In this document: one piece after another, positions 6,762-15,591 of the stretch
Numbering within the stretch: the first letter of the stretch is position 1
Layout of the letters: each line of letters starts with the position of its first letter
Origin: DATJFQ01 sp035492775
GTDB taxonomy: Bacteria; Acidobacteriota; Vicinamibacteria; Vicinamibacterales; 2-12-FULL-66-21
Direction: 5' to 3'
Assembly: GCA_035492775.1 (NCBI GenBank)
Contig: DATJIW010000031.1
Coordinates: 1-64,000 of the forward strand
Length of the DNA stretch: 64,000 bases
Notes under the pieces: model-generated
Told to the model about the DNA's origin: nothing
Database searches by the model: none
The model's input: only the letters and a program-made list of their open reading frames with translations
Position numbers and translations under genes: made by a program

Positions 6762-9020
6762 CTACAACCGCAGCGTGAGCGGGTCGCCTGTGTATCGCGC
6801 AGACGCCGTGCCCGAGTGCCCGACGACCCGCAGCACGAGCTCGCGGGGCTTCGCTGGCGGGCGGCTGCCCGGCGTGAGCGTTACCCGGAGCCGCCGCGGC
6901 GCGTCGCTCCATTTCAAAGACAATCCCGTCCACTCGCCGCGCTTGTAAGCGAACGACCGGCCATCGTCTTCATAGAGATCGAATGTGCCGTCGGCGCCGG
7001 GGTACACGTTGAGGGTGATTGGCGCATCGGCGACTTCGTCCGTGTACTGCATGACGGGTCCCGTCGGGATGATCGCTCCGGCGCGGACGTAGAGCGGCAT
7101 CGTCGCAAGATCTACGGTGCGGACGACGTCCTTCCCGCCGTCCACGGACCCTTCGGTCCAGAAGTCATACCAGCGGCCGCGCGGCAAGTACACGCTTCGA
7201 TTTGCCGCGCCTTTGCCGGTGACCGGCGCGACGAGGATGTCGCGGCCCCAGAGGTACTCGTCACCGCACAGTGAAGCTGTCGGGTCGTCCGGGTAGTGCA
7301 GCCACAACGCACGCATGACAGGCAGACCTGTCCGCGACGTCTCGCGGACAGCCGAATACGTATACGGCATCAGCCGATAGCGCAGCTCGAGGTATTTGCG
7401 GCAGATGGGTTCAACCTGCGCGTTGTGGAGCTCGGCTTCGGACGGCCGTCCGGCGCCCTTGTATGTCGACGTCTCATCCGGGCCGACCTCGCCCGTATTC
7501 CATCCCCACGGAAGCCGCAGATGCCACGTGCGTCCGTGCGAACGGAAGAGCGTGCAGAAGGCGCCGAACTGAAACCAGCGGACGTAGAGTTCGCCGGTGA
7601 ACTCCGGAGTCGGAACGAAACCTCCGATGTCGGTACCCCAATATGGCATGCCGCTGAGGCTCGTGTTCACCGCGTCTGGCACGTGCGTCTGCAGCGTCTC
7701 CCAGGTCGAATAGACGTCGCCCGACCAGAGAAATGCCGCGTAGCGTCCCATGCCCGCGTAGCCGTTGCGATGCAGCGCGTAAGGCCGCTCGTTGGGCCGC
7801 CACAGCTTCGACCCTTCCCAATACATGCGGATGCGGTTCAACCGTGACGCCGCATCCAGGCCGTCGCCCTGGTCGGGCCACCAGCCGTCGATGCCCAGGT
7901 CGAAAACGGGCTTGTGATACGGCCAGTAGCAACCCACGCTTCGCTCGTCCGGCCATTTGCCGTCGGGCGTGCGCCCACTCGGTTCCGACGCGTTGCAGGC
8001 GTCTGTCACGGATCCGGTGAGGTGCCTGCCCTCGATGACGACGTGGAGGACGATTTTGTAGTGCAGCCCGTGCAGGCCGTCGATCAAGCGTTTCGGATCG
8101 GGAAAATTTGCCGGGTTCCACGCGAATTCTCCGTTGTGCGTGTTCCAGCCGGACGGAGTGAAGTCGGTCCCGAGATAGATCAAGGTGTCGCACGGGAGCT
8201 GCTTCTCGCGCATCGTCCGCGCGACCCACATCACCTCTTCCGGGCCGTTGAGGGTTCGATGCGATTGCTGATACCCGAGGGTCCAGCGTGCAGGCAGTTC
8301 GGGGAAACCGGTGATGCGTGCGTATTCGCGCATGATCACCGCAGGATCCCGGGAGAGGACAACGAAGATGTCGAGTGGCAGGGCGGCCGCAGCCGGCGTG
8401 AACTTTCCGCGCACTGTCGTCAGGTCGAACGCGCCGAGTGGCTGATGGATGAATATGGCCCACCCTTCGGTTCCGATCAGCCACTGGACAGGGACCCGGC
8501 CGCCGTGCGTGCGCAGGCGGTAGCCGCCTTGACCGCTCCGCATCGTGTCGATCGTTCCTCGACGGTCGAACTGTGGACCTCCCTCACCGAGACCGAGAAT
8601 CGGAGCGGCCCCGGCGTCGAACGTCACCACGCCTGTCGCGGGGTCGATCTGGATATCCTGCGCGAGACGGCCCGTCCGATCCGCGACGCGGATCGCGAGC
8701 GGATCCGGGGTCGTCGATACCATCAGATGGCCTGCATGAACCGCTTGTGCGATGCGGACTCGTTGCTCGGGGAACTCGACGAGTGCCCCGTCGGCGTCGA
8801 GGCCGCCGACTGGCTCGACGGCGGCCACTCGAACCATGTCGTCGCTGACCGACCAGACGGACAACTCGATCGGCCGCCCGCCGATCTGGAGTGACGCCTG
8901 TCCGCCTGAGGCCGTCGTGCGCAGCAGCAGCGTGCCCGCGGTCATGCCGATGCCGCGCAGCGCTTCGCGCCGCGTCATGCCTCCGCGAGCGCGTGCGGAC
9001 TCGGGTATGCTCTCAGCCAT
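6762..9020 (-). CDS. Tat-exported glycoside hydrolase family 31
   Basis: A 752-residue retaining alpha-glycosidase (alpha-glucosidase or alpha-xylosidase type). The ATG at 9020 is chosen because GGAGG lies 5-6 nt upstream; a longer start would run into the operator. The N-terminus MTRREALRGIGMTAG within the first 30 residues is a twin-arginine signal. The barrel shows the nucleophile D383 in DGWWPDQGD and the acid/base D435 in LWSGDVYSTW, then GTDIGGF and FRSHGR. The distal beta domains include YLPRGRWYDFWTEG and PLYVRAGAIIP. GH31 enzymes of plant xyloglucan/arabinoxylan loci often remove xylose. It is transcribed away from the TIM-barrel hydrolase gene and shares a LacI-type operator with it. 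Confidence 0.9.
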   Translation of the reverse strand: MAESIPESARARGGMTRREALRGIGMTAGTLLLRTTASGGQASLQIGGRPIELSVWSVSDDMVRVAAVEPVGGLDADGALVEFPEQRVRIAQAVHAGHLMVSTTPDPLAIRVADRTGRLAQDIQIDPATGVVTFDAGAAPILGLGEGGPQFDRRGTIDTMRSGQGGYRLRTHGGRVPVQWLIGTEGWAIFIHQPLGAFDLTTVRGKFTPAAAALPLDIFVVLSRDPAVIMREYARITGFPELPARWTLGYQQSHRTLNGPEEVMWVARTMREKQLPCDTLIYLGTDFTPSGWNTHNGEFAWNPANFPDPKRLIDGLHGLHYKIVLHVVIEGRHLTGSVTDACNASEPSGRTPDGKWPDERSVGCYWPYHKPVFDLGIDGWWPDQGDGLDAASRLNRIRMYWEGSKLWRPNERPYALHRNGYAGMGRYAAFLWSGDVYSTWETLQTHVPDAVNTSLSGMPYWGTDIGGFVPTPEFTGELYVRWFQFGAFCTLFRSHGRTWHLRLPWGWNTGEVGPDETSTYKGAGRPSEAELHNAQVEPICRKYLELRYRLMPYTYSAVRETSRTGLPVMRALWLHYPDDPTASLCGDEYLWGRDILVAPVTGKGAANRSVYLPRGRWYDFWTEGSVDGGKDVVRTVDLATMPLYVRAGAIIPTGPVMQYTDEVADAPITLNVYPGADGTFDLYEDDGRSFAYKRGEWTGLSLKWSDAPRRLRVTLTPGSRPPAKPRELVLRVVGHSGTASARYTGDPLTLRL

Positions 9021-9050
9021 CGGCCTCCTCTGCCAGGGCAGGCGGCTCAT

Positions 9051-9064
9051 TGTAAACGTTTACG
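9051..9064. promoter_or_regulatory. LacI-family operator between two divergent glycosidase genes
   Basis: TGTAAACGTTTACG, of which GTAAACGTTTAC (9052-9063) is a perfect 12-bp palindrome with the central CG typical of LacI/GalR operators. It lies in the 69-nt gap between the start of GH31 (9020, leftward) and that of the putative hydrolase (9090, rightward). One bound repressor dimer could control both. Confidence 0.8.
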
Positions 9065-9089
9065 CTCCTGGGCAATCGAGACGCTCTCC

Positions 9090-10868
9090 ATGACCAGACG
9101 CGAACTGCTGAAGGCTCTCGGCGCGATGAGCGCCGGCTCGCTCGTGCGTCCGCGGGTCGTCCACGCGCAGGATCCGATCGGCGCTCAATCGACGCGGATG
9201 ACGGCGCAGGGAACGATCGTGCCGCGTGTGTCCACCTCGGACGTCTTCATCCCGCCGCGCGGCCGATCGTTCATGAAGTTCAGCTACGACTTCCCAGAGC
9301 CGTCGGTGCAGGTGGGGCCGTATCAGATCGGATTTCTCGTGTTCACGTACGAAAACACGTACGCGCTCGATCGTGAGGCGATGACCGCGCGCGTCGACGG
9401 CAATCGCGTCGAGCTGACGGGCGATGGATTCGTTTGGGCCGGAGGCCAGCAGAAGGAGGAAGGGCGGCTGCAGGCCACGTTCACGGTGGACGCGGACGGT
9501 ACGGAGTGGCAGGCGCAGGCGTCGATGCGCCAGCCAATCAAGAGTGTGACGGCCGTCATCCGCGGCATCCCGCGCGGGCACATCTCCGCGGCCGGCGCGG
9601 CACCGACGGATCCCAACGACAACGAACTGCTCTTCGGATATCCGTTCTCCGCGGGCGACCTCGAGACAGCGGCGGCCCTGACCACGCCATTCGTCGCGGT
9701 CGTGGAGGACCACGGGGGGTGCACGTATGTCTCCTCGCGCGACGACCGAGTCCGCGCGAAGCGGGTGTACCTTCAGCCGGGCGAGACCGGCTATCGCGTC
9801 GAGGCCGTGTTCGAGACCGAAGGATGGACGCGGCAGCACGAGGTGCACGTGCCGGCATGGCGCGTCGGACGGGCCTCGCAGCTGGAGACCGCCGTCCGCG
9901 ATCACTACGCGCACGTCGAGCGGGCGTATCACATCCAGAAGATGGACGCCCGTCCGGACGCGCCGCCGTGGATGCGCGACATGGCGCTCGCGCTGACGCT
10001 GCACGGGATGCACTATACCGGCTACGTGTTCAACGATTACGCCGGCATGCTCGACATCCTGCGGTGGATCGCTCAGCGTATTCCGGCGGAGCGGGTGCTG
10101 GCGTTCATCGCCGCATGGGACGGCCGCTACTACTGGAACTATCCTCGCTATCGCGCCGACGACCGCATGGGCGGTGAAGCGGGGTTCAAGCGGCTCATCC
10201 AGGAGGGACGGCAGCTCGGCTTCCACATGATGCCGATGTTCGGCAGCAACGCCGCCAACACGAAGCTGCCCGAGTGGCCGCGCATGTCCGCCGCGGCGAC
10301 CGACAAGATCGACGGCGACGCCATGCCGCTCAACTGGGTGGACTGGGACAACGATCGCCACATGGACGGATGGCTCGCGTACATGAATCTCGGCGTCGAT
10401 GCGTGGCGGACGTGGATGTTCGATCGGATTGCTGACGTCATCCAGCGCTACGAACCCGACGCTTACTTCCTCGACATCGTCGGGGGATGGACGAACAATC
10501 CGACGGCGGATATGCACGAGGGCACGCGGCGGCTCGTTCTCGACTTACGGACGCAGTATCCGCAGGTCGCCGTCGTCGGCGAGATGCACTACGACGCGCT
10601 GCTGGAGTTCATCCCGATGTATCACTCCGGACCTGGCTCGCCGGCGGTCGCCCAATACGCGCGCTTCTTCCAGCACCTGAGCCACCCGGCGCCCGGCCGG
10701 GGCAGTTCCGGCGTCCACGAGTCCGGCTTCGGGCGTTGGAATCCACAGACGCTGTCTTTGTCGCCCACGCAAATCCCGACGCTGAACGTCGTGGACGACA
10801 CCTTCCGCGATCATCGGTCTGAAATGGAGGCTGTGATCGCGGAAGCACGGAGACGTGCGGGGATCTAG
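9090..10868 (+). CDS. Tat-exported TIM-barrel protein, candidate glycoside hydrolase of unrecognised family
   Basis: A 592-residue protein with the twin-arginine signal MTRRELLKALGAMSAG and a cleavage region near VVHAQ. Residues 50-270 look like an all-beta N-terminal domain (YDFPEPSVQVGPYQIGF...); residues 300-590 look like a (beta/alpha)8 barrel. Strand ends carry acidic residues as in retaining glycosidases: FIAAWDGRYYWNYP, D462 in DAYFLDIVGGW and E498 in VVGEMHYD. I do not recognise the family; distant kinship to clan GH-D or DUF-type arabinosidases is possible. Location and the shared operator tie it to carbohydrate release together with GH31. Its stop overlaps the converging epimerase stop in the tetramer CTAG. 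Confidence 0.75.
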   Translation: MTRRELLKALGAMSAGSLVRPRVVHAQDPIGAQSTRMTAQGTIVPRVSTSDVFIPPRGRSFMKFSYDFPEPSVQVGPYQIGFLVFTYENTYALDREAMTARVDGNRVELTGDGFVWAGGQQKEEGRLQATFTVDADGTEWQAQASMRQPIKSVTAVIRGIPRGHISAAGAAPTDPNDNELLFGYPFSAGDLETAAALTTPFVAVVEDHGGCTYVSSRDDRVRAKRVYLQPGETGYRVEAVFETEGWTRQHEVHVPAWRVGRASQLETAVRDHYAHVERAYHIQKMDARPDAPPWMRDMALALTLHGMHYTGYVFNDYAGMLDILRWIAQRIPAERVLAFIAAWDGRYYWNYPRYRADDRMGGEAGFKRLIQEGRQLGFHMMPMFGSNAANTKLPEWPRMSAAATDKIDGDAMPLNWVDWDNDRHMDGWLAYMNLGVDAWRTWMFDRIADVIQRYEPDAYFLDIVGGWTNNPTADMHEGTRRLVLDLRTQYPQVAVVGEMHYDALLEFIPMYHSGPGSPAVAQYARFFQHLSHPAPGRGSSGVHESGFGRWNPQTLSLSPTQIPTLNVVDDTFRDHRSEMEAVIAEARRRAGI

Positions 10869-12064
10869 CGATCCTTTCGTGATCCGTCGCTCAGCGCGCT
10901 GAATTGAAAAACGGTGCGCGACTCGTAGATCTGACCGGGACGCAGGATCGTGCTCGGGAAGTTCGCGTGATTCGGTGAGTCCGGGAAGTGCTGTGTCTCC
11001 AGGCACAAGCCGGTGCGCCGGGCATAGACGTGCCCAGCTTTCCCCTTGATCGTTCCATCGAGGAAGTTGCCGGAATAGAACTGCAGTCCGGGCTCCGTCG
11101 TGCGGATCTCCATGGTCCGGCCGCTTCGCGGATCCGTGAGTCGCGCTGCGAGCACCAGATCCGACGCGGCACCTCCGGCCTGCCCATTCGCCCCCCGATT
11201 CAGCACCCAGTTGTGGTCGTAACCCGGGCCCTTCTTGATCTGCGGATCGTTTGCGTCAATCCGCGCGCCGATCGCAGTCGGCTTGCGGAAATCGAACGGC
11301 GTTCCCTCTACGGCCGCCAGCTCGCCCGTCGGGATCAACGTATCGTCGACAGGCGTGTACCGATCCGCGTTGATCAGCAGCTCGTGCGACAGGATGTCTC
11401 CACTGCCCTCCCCCGAGAGATTGAAGTAGCTGTGCTGTGTGAGGTTGACGGGTGTCGCTTTGTCGGTCGTCGCGTGATAGTCGACGATCAGTTCGTTCCG
11501 ATCCGTGAGGGTGTATGTGACCCGGACCTGAAGATTGCCGGGGTACCCTTCTTCGCCGTCGGGGCTCATGCGCGAGAAAATCACGGACGCGCCCTGGGCA
11601 GTCTGTCGCGCCTCGGCCTTCCACAGGCGCTTGTCGAACCCGCGGTTCCCCCCGTGAAGTGAGTTCGGTCCGTTGTTTTTCGCCAGCGTGTACGTATGAC
11701 CGTCGAGTGTGAACTGCCCTTTGGCGATGCGATTGCCGTACCGGCCGATGATCGCGCCGAAGTACGGCGGGGGCGGATCGCTGAGATAACCGGCTGCCGT
11801 GTCAAACCCGAGGACCACGTCAGCCTGCCGGCCGGATCGGTCCGGGACCTTCAACGATCTGATGATGCCGCCGGCTGTGATCGCGCGGACCTCCATTCCG
11901 TGGCCGTTCGAGAGCGTGTACTCATCGATCGCCGTGCCGTCGAGCGACGCGCCGGCCGGCGCGTGCGTCACCGTTGGCCGTGCGGGTGGCGGGGGTTGAT
12001 CGGAAGCGGAGAACGCGGCGAGAAGACCAATGGCGGCAAGGAACAGCGAGCAGCGGACGAGCAT
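10865..12064 (-). CDS. galM: Exported aldose 1-epimerase (mutarotase)
   Basis: A 399-residue aldose 1-epimerase interconverting alpha and beta anomers of free sugars. I place the start at the ATG at 12064, with GGAG 7 nt upstream, rather than far upstream; the product then begins with a signal peptide (MLVRCSLFLAAIGLLAAFSA) and a proline-rich linker. Active-site elements are NGPNSLHGG (first His), NLTQHSYFNL (second, catalytic His) and LCLETQHFPDSPN (general base Glu). Substrate residues GRYGNRIA and GYDHNW are also present. Export suggests it equilibrates sugars released by the neighbouring glycosidases before import. It diverges from the ABC importer operon, with a LacI-type operator between. 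Confidence 0.9.
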   Translation of the reverse strand: MLVRCSLFLAAIGLLAAFSASDQPPPPARPTVTHAPAGASLDGTAIDEYTLSNGHGMEVRAITAGGIIRSLKVPDRSGRQADVVLGFDTAAGYLSDPPPPYFGAIIGRYGNRIAKGQFTLDGHTYTLAKNNGPNSLHGGNRGFDKRLWKAEARQTAQGASVIFSRMSPDGEEGYPGNLQVRVTYTLTDRNELIVDYHATTDKATPVNLTQHSYFNLSGEGSGDILSHELLINADRYTPVDDTLIPTGELAAVEGTPFDFRKPTAIGARIDANDPQIKKGPGYDHNWVLNRGANGQAGGAASDLVLAARLTDPRSGRTMEIRTTEPGLQFYSGNFLDGTIKGKAGHVYARRTGLCLETQHFPDSPNHANFPSTILRPGQIYESRTVFQFSALSDGSRKDR

Positions 12065-12095
12065 GCGCACACTCCGGGTCGTGAAATCGCGCAAT

Positions 12096-12109
12096 TGTAA
12101 ACGATTACC
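12096..12109. promoter_or_regulatory. LacI-family operator between galM and the ABC importer operon
   Basis: TGTAAACGATTACC with arms GTAA/TTAC around ACGA. It lies 32 nt from the galM start and 41 nt from the start of the importer ATPase gene, so it can serve both directions. It matches the operators at 9051 and 22377. Confidence 0.78.
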
Positions 12110-12149
12110 GCGCCACAGACCGATCACGTAATATGCTGCCGCAGCAGCG

Positions 12150-13649
12150 ATGATCACGGCGGCAGGGCTCGAGTTCCGGAACGTCACGAAATCGTTCGGC
12201 GCCGTGAAGGCGCTCGCCGGCGTGTCGCTGACGGTCCATGCCGGCGACGCCCATGCGCTCGTGGGCGAGAACGGCGCGGGCAAGTCGACGCTGCTGAAGA
12301 TCCTTGCCGGCATCGTGCAGCCCGACGCCGGAGAAGTACGCTGGAACGGCGAGCGGCTGCACCTCGGCAGTCCCCGCGAGGGGCTCGAGCGCGGCATCGG
12401 CATGGTCTACCAGGAGATGCTCTGCTTTCCCAACCTGACGGTTGCGGGCAACATCTTCGCGGGCCGCGAGCTGATCGCCCGCGGTGGATGGCTCCGCGTC
12501 GGTGATATGCGCGCCAGAACGCGGGCGATTCTCGACGAACTCCACCTGGCGATCGATCCCGCGGCACCTGCCGAGTCGCTGTCGGCCGCGCACCGGCAGC
12601 TGCTGCAGGTCGCGCGGGCGCTGGCGTTCGAGTGCCGCATCCTCGTGCTCGACGAGCCGACCACATCGCTCACCGATGCCGAGGCGGACCATCTATTCGC
12701 CGTCCTGGAGAAACTGAGGGCGCGCGGCGTGACGCTGTTGTACGTATCGCATCGTCTGCCCGAAGTCTTCAGGCTGTGCGACCGCATTTCCGTGTTGCGC
12801 GACGGGCATCACGTGGAGACCGTCGATCGCCGCGGCGTCGCGCCCGAACGGATCGTGCGTGCCATGGTCGGGCGCGAGCTGCCGCCCCGCTCAGCGCGAG
12901 AGACATCCGCCGAGGCGCCGGTCCGGCTCGAGCTCAGCTCGCTCAGCCGCCGTCCCTGTTTCCAGAACGTATCGTTGTCGGTGCGCACGGGCGAGATCGT
13001 CGGCCTCTTCGGGCTCGTCGGCGCAGGACGATCCGAGCTGCTGGAAACGATCTTCGGACTGCACGCGCCCGACGCCGGGGAGATCCGGCTCGACGGCCGT
13101 GTCATCACGCCGCGCTCCCCTGTTGCGGCCGCGCGAGCGGGCATCGCGCTCGTGCCCGAGGAGCGCCAGCGCCAGGGGCTCTTCTTCAACCTCACCGTGC
13201 GCGACAACCTCGTGCTGCCCGACAGGACTCTTCGCGGCGATGCCCTGGTTCGCGCGGACCGCGAGCGTGACGAGGCCCGGGCGCTGGTCGAACGCTGGCG
13301 GATCAAGACCGCCGGCGTCGAAGTCCTACCCGACCACCTCTCGGGAGGCAACCAGCAGAAAGTGGTGCTCGCCAAGTGGCTCGCGACGTCGCCGCGCGTC
13401 CTGCTGCTGGATGAGCCGACCAAGGGTGTCGACGTCGGCGCAAAGTTCGAGATCCACGAAATCATCCGCCGCGAGGCCGCCCGCGGCATCGCGTGTCTCG
13501 TCGCCTCCAGCGATCTGCCGGAAGTGCTTGCGCTGTCCGATCGGATCATCGTCATGCGCGCCGGCCGCGTTCAGGGAGAAATCGATGCGGCGGGAGCGAC
13601 CGAGGAGTCGGTGATGCATCTCGCGACGTCGCTGGAGCGCGCGTCGTGA
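12150..13649 (+). CDS. Sugar ABC transporter ATPase, two-domain RbsA/AraG type
   Basis: A 499-residue ATPase with two fused ABC domains, the arrangement of carbohydrate uptake transporter family 2 (RbsA, AraG, MglA). Domain 1 has Walker A GENGAGKST, a signature region SAAHRQLLQVARAL and Walker B ILVLDEPT. Domain 2 has the degenerate Walker A GLVGAGRSE usual for the second half, signature LSGGNQQKV and VLLLDEPTKGVDVGAK. It powers uptake of a pentose or hexose across the inner membrane. The ATG at 12150 has only a weak ribosome site. The permease gene overlaps its stop in GTGA, and a binding protein and a LacI regulator follow in the same operon. Confidence 0.93.
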   Translation: MITAAGLEFRNVTKSFGAVKALAGVSLTVHAGDAHALVGENGAGKSTLLKILAGIVQPDAGEVRWNGERLHLGSPREGLERGIGMVYQEMLCFPNLTVAGNIFAGRELIARGGWLRVGDMRARTRAILDELHLAIDPAAPAESLSAAHRQLLQVARALAFECRILVLDEPTTSLTDAEADHLFAVLEKLRARGVTLLYVSHRLPEVFRLCDRISVLRDGHHVETVDRRGVAPERIVRAMVGRELPPRSARETSAEAPVRLELSSLSRRPCFQNVSLSVRTGEIVGLFGLVGAGRSELLETIFGLHAPDAGEIRLDGRVITPRSPVAAARAGIALVPEERQRQGLFFNLTVRDNLVLPDRTLRGDALVRADRERDEARALVERWRIKTAGVEVLPDHLSGGNQQKVVLAKWLATSPRVLLLDEPTKGVDVGAKFEIHEIIRREAARGIACLVASSDLPEVLALSDRIIVMRAGRVQGEIDAAGATEESVMHLATSLERAS

Positions 13650-14605
13650 AGCGGCTCTGGCAGATCCGCGAGCTCAGCACGGTCGTCATCCTCGCTCTCG
13701 AGATTGCCTTCTTCACGTGGTGGCTCTGGCCGGAGGCGGGGCGGACGCATCCGTTCTTCAACGGCGAGAACGCGCTGCTGATCCTGAAGTACTCGTCGAT
13801 CTATGCGATCGCCGCGATCGGTGCGGCGATCGTGATCATTTCCGGCGGCATCGACCTCGCGCCGGGCGCGGTGATGGCGCTCACCGGCGTGATCGGCTCG
13901 AATCTGTTCGTGGTGCACGGGTGGTCGCTGGCGGCCAGCATGACCGTGGGGGTGGCGACCGGCCTTGCGACCGGCCTGTTGAGCGCCACGCTGATCGTCG
14001 CGGCGCCGCTCCCGCCGTTCATTGCCACCCTCGGCATGATGGGGATCGCGCGGGGGGCGGCCTTCATCATCACGGAGGGGCAGTACTTCGACGTCTCGAG
14101 CCGCCTGCTCGGCGGATGGCGTCCGTTCGGGGTGCCCGCGGACTGGGTCGCGCCAATCGTGATGATCGTCCTCGCAATCATCTTCCAGGTGCTCATGACG
14201 GGCTTCCAATGGGGCCGGGCGGTGTTCTCGGTCGGAGGAAACGAAACGGCCGCGCTCTTTTCCGGGATCGCGGTCAACCGCGTGAAGTTCTCGGTGTATG
14301 CGATTGCCGGGCTGCTCGCCGGCGTCTCGGGCGTCGTGCTGGTGCTCGTCCAGGGCCAGGGCAAGGCCGACCTCGCGAACGGATACGAACTGGATATCAT
14401 CGCGTCAGCGGTCGTCGGAGGCGCCAGTCTCTCCGGCGGCCGCGGATCGGTCATCGGGGCCGTCCTCGGCACGCTCATTTTCGGCGTGCTTCGGAACGCG
14501 CTGCCGCAGATTCCCGGCGCGACGTTTTACGATCGGCTCATCGTCGGCGTCGTGGTGATCGCGATTGTCGTCATGGACCAGACGCTCTTGAAAAAGCGTG
14601 TGTAG
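13646..14605 (+). CDS. Sugar ABC transporter permease, RbsC/AraH type
   Basis: A 319-residue integral membrane permease of the BPD_transp_2 family. The start is the GTG at 13646 that overlaps the ATPase stop by 4 nt (GTGA); an earlier start at 13493 would extend 51 codons into the ATPase gene. Hydrophobic segments are dense, for example TVVILALEIAFFTWWLW, AIAAIGAAIVIISGGIDLAPG and ALTGVIGSNLFVV. The conserved GGIDLAPGAVMAL and VGGNETAALFSGI match RbsC-type permeases, and VVGGASLSGGRGSVIGAVLG is the coupling-loop region. It pairs with the two-domain ATPase and the lipoprotein that follow the same promoter. Confidence 0.93.
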   Translation: MKRLWQIRELSTVVILALEIAFFTWWLWPEAGRTHPFFNGENALLILKYSSIYAIAAIGAAIVIISGGIDLAPGAVMALTGVIGSNLFVVHGWSLAASMTVGVATGLATGLLSATLIVAAPLPPFIATLGMMGIARGAAFIITEGQYFDVSSRLLGGWRPFGVPADWVAPIVMIVLAIIFQVLMTGFQWGRAVFSVGGNETAALFSGIAVNRVKFSVYAIAGLLAGVSGVVLVLVQGQGKADLANGYELDIIASAVVGGASLSGGRGSVIGAVLGTLIFGVLRNALPQIPGATFYDRLIVGVVVIAIVVMDQTLLKKRV

Positions 14606-14623
14606 ACCGTGTCGGAGGTGCTG

Positions 14624-15583
14624 ATGCGCAGGGTCGTCGTTCTCATTGCCGCGATTGCCATCGCCGCCTGCAGTGGAGGGAGCCGGCAGGCGGCGGGCGG
14701 CGCCGCGGGACACAGGCTGCGGTTCGCCGTCATTCCGAAATCGCTCGATATCCCCGTCTTCAACTACGCGAAGATCGGAGCCGAGCGTAAAGCCCGCGAA
14801 CTGGGCGACGTGGACATTCTGTGGAACGCCCCGACGAGCGCCGACCAGCTCCAGCAGAAAGAGATTCTCGAGTCCTACATCACGCAGCGCGTGGACGGCA
14901 TCGCCATCTCGGCGCTGAACGGCGACTTCCTGACCGACACGATCAACCGGGCGATCGACGCCGGCATTCCGGTGGTGACGTGGGATTCCGACGCCCCCAA
15001 CTCGAAGCGGATCGCGTTCTACGGTGTCGATGACCTCGCGTCCGGCCGGATCATGGGCGAGCAGGCCGTGAAGCTGCTCGATGGAAAGGGCAAGGTCGCG
15101 ATCATCACCAGCGTCGGCGCCACCAACCTGCAGCGCCGCCTCGACGGCATGAAAGAGGCACTCGCGAAGGCACCCGGCATCCAGGTTGTGGAGACGTACG
15201 ACATCAAGGAAGACGCGGTCCGGTGCGCCGAGATCATTTCCACCGGGACCCGGCGGTATCCGGACCTCGCCGCATGGCTGTCGGTCGGGGGCTGGCCCGT
15301 GTTCACGAGAAATGCCACGGCGCCCATCGACCCCTCGAAAACGAAGGTGATTTCCTTCGACACGATCCAGCCGGCGCTCGATCTGCTGCGCGAGGGCAAG
15401 GTCACCGTGCTCCTCGGCCAGAAATACTTCGGCTGGGGCAGCGAGCCGGTCCAAATCCTGTACGACCTCAAGCACGGAAAGCGCCCCCCCGCGACGATCA
15501 TCGACTCGGGCGTCGACGTGGTTACCAAAGACAACGTGGACGACTATGCCGCCCGCTGGAAGAAGATGGAAAGCGGCGGCTGA
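14624..15583 (+). CDS. Sugar-binding lipoprotein of the ABC importer, RbsB/AraF type
   Basis: A 319-residue periplasmic sugar-binding protein (type I fold, Peripla_BP_4). The ATG at 14624 is chosen for its GGAGG 5-6 nt upstream; the GTG at 14609 would place five residues before the signal. The lipobox IAAC puts the lipidated cysteine at residue 16. Signs of the fold are LRFAVIPKSLDIPVFNY, QQKEILESYITQRVDGIAIS, GIPVVTWDSDAP and GKVAIITS. The last gene before the regulator, it lies 18 nt after the permease. The ligand is most likely a pentose such as L-arabinose given the araBD operon nearby, but this is inferred from context. Confidence 0.92.
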   Translation: MRRVVVLIAAIAIAACSGGSRQAAGGAAGHRLRFAVIPKSLDIPVFNYAKIGAERKARELGDVDILWNAPTSADQLQQKEILESYITQRVDGIAISALNGDFLTDTINRAIDAGIPVVTWDSDAPNSKRIAFYGVDDLASGRIMGEQAVKLLDGKGKVAIITSVGATNLQRRLDGMKEALAKAPGIQVVETYDIKEDAVRCAEIISTGTRRYPDLAAWLSVGGWPVFTRNATAPIDPSKTKVISFDTIQPALDLLREGKVTVLLGQKYFGWGSEPVQILYDLKHGKRPPATIIDSGVDVVTKDNVDDYAARWKKMESGG

Positions 15584-15591
15584 GACGCGCG

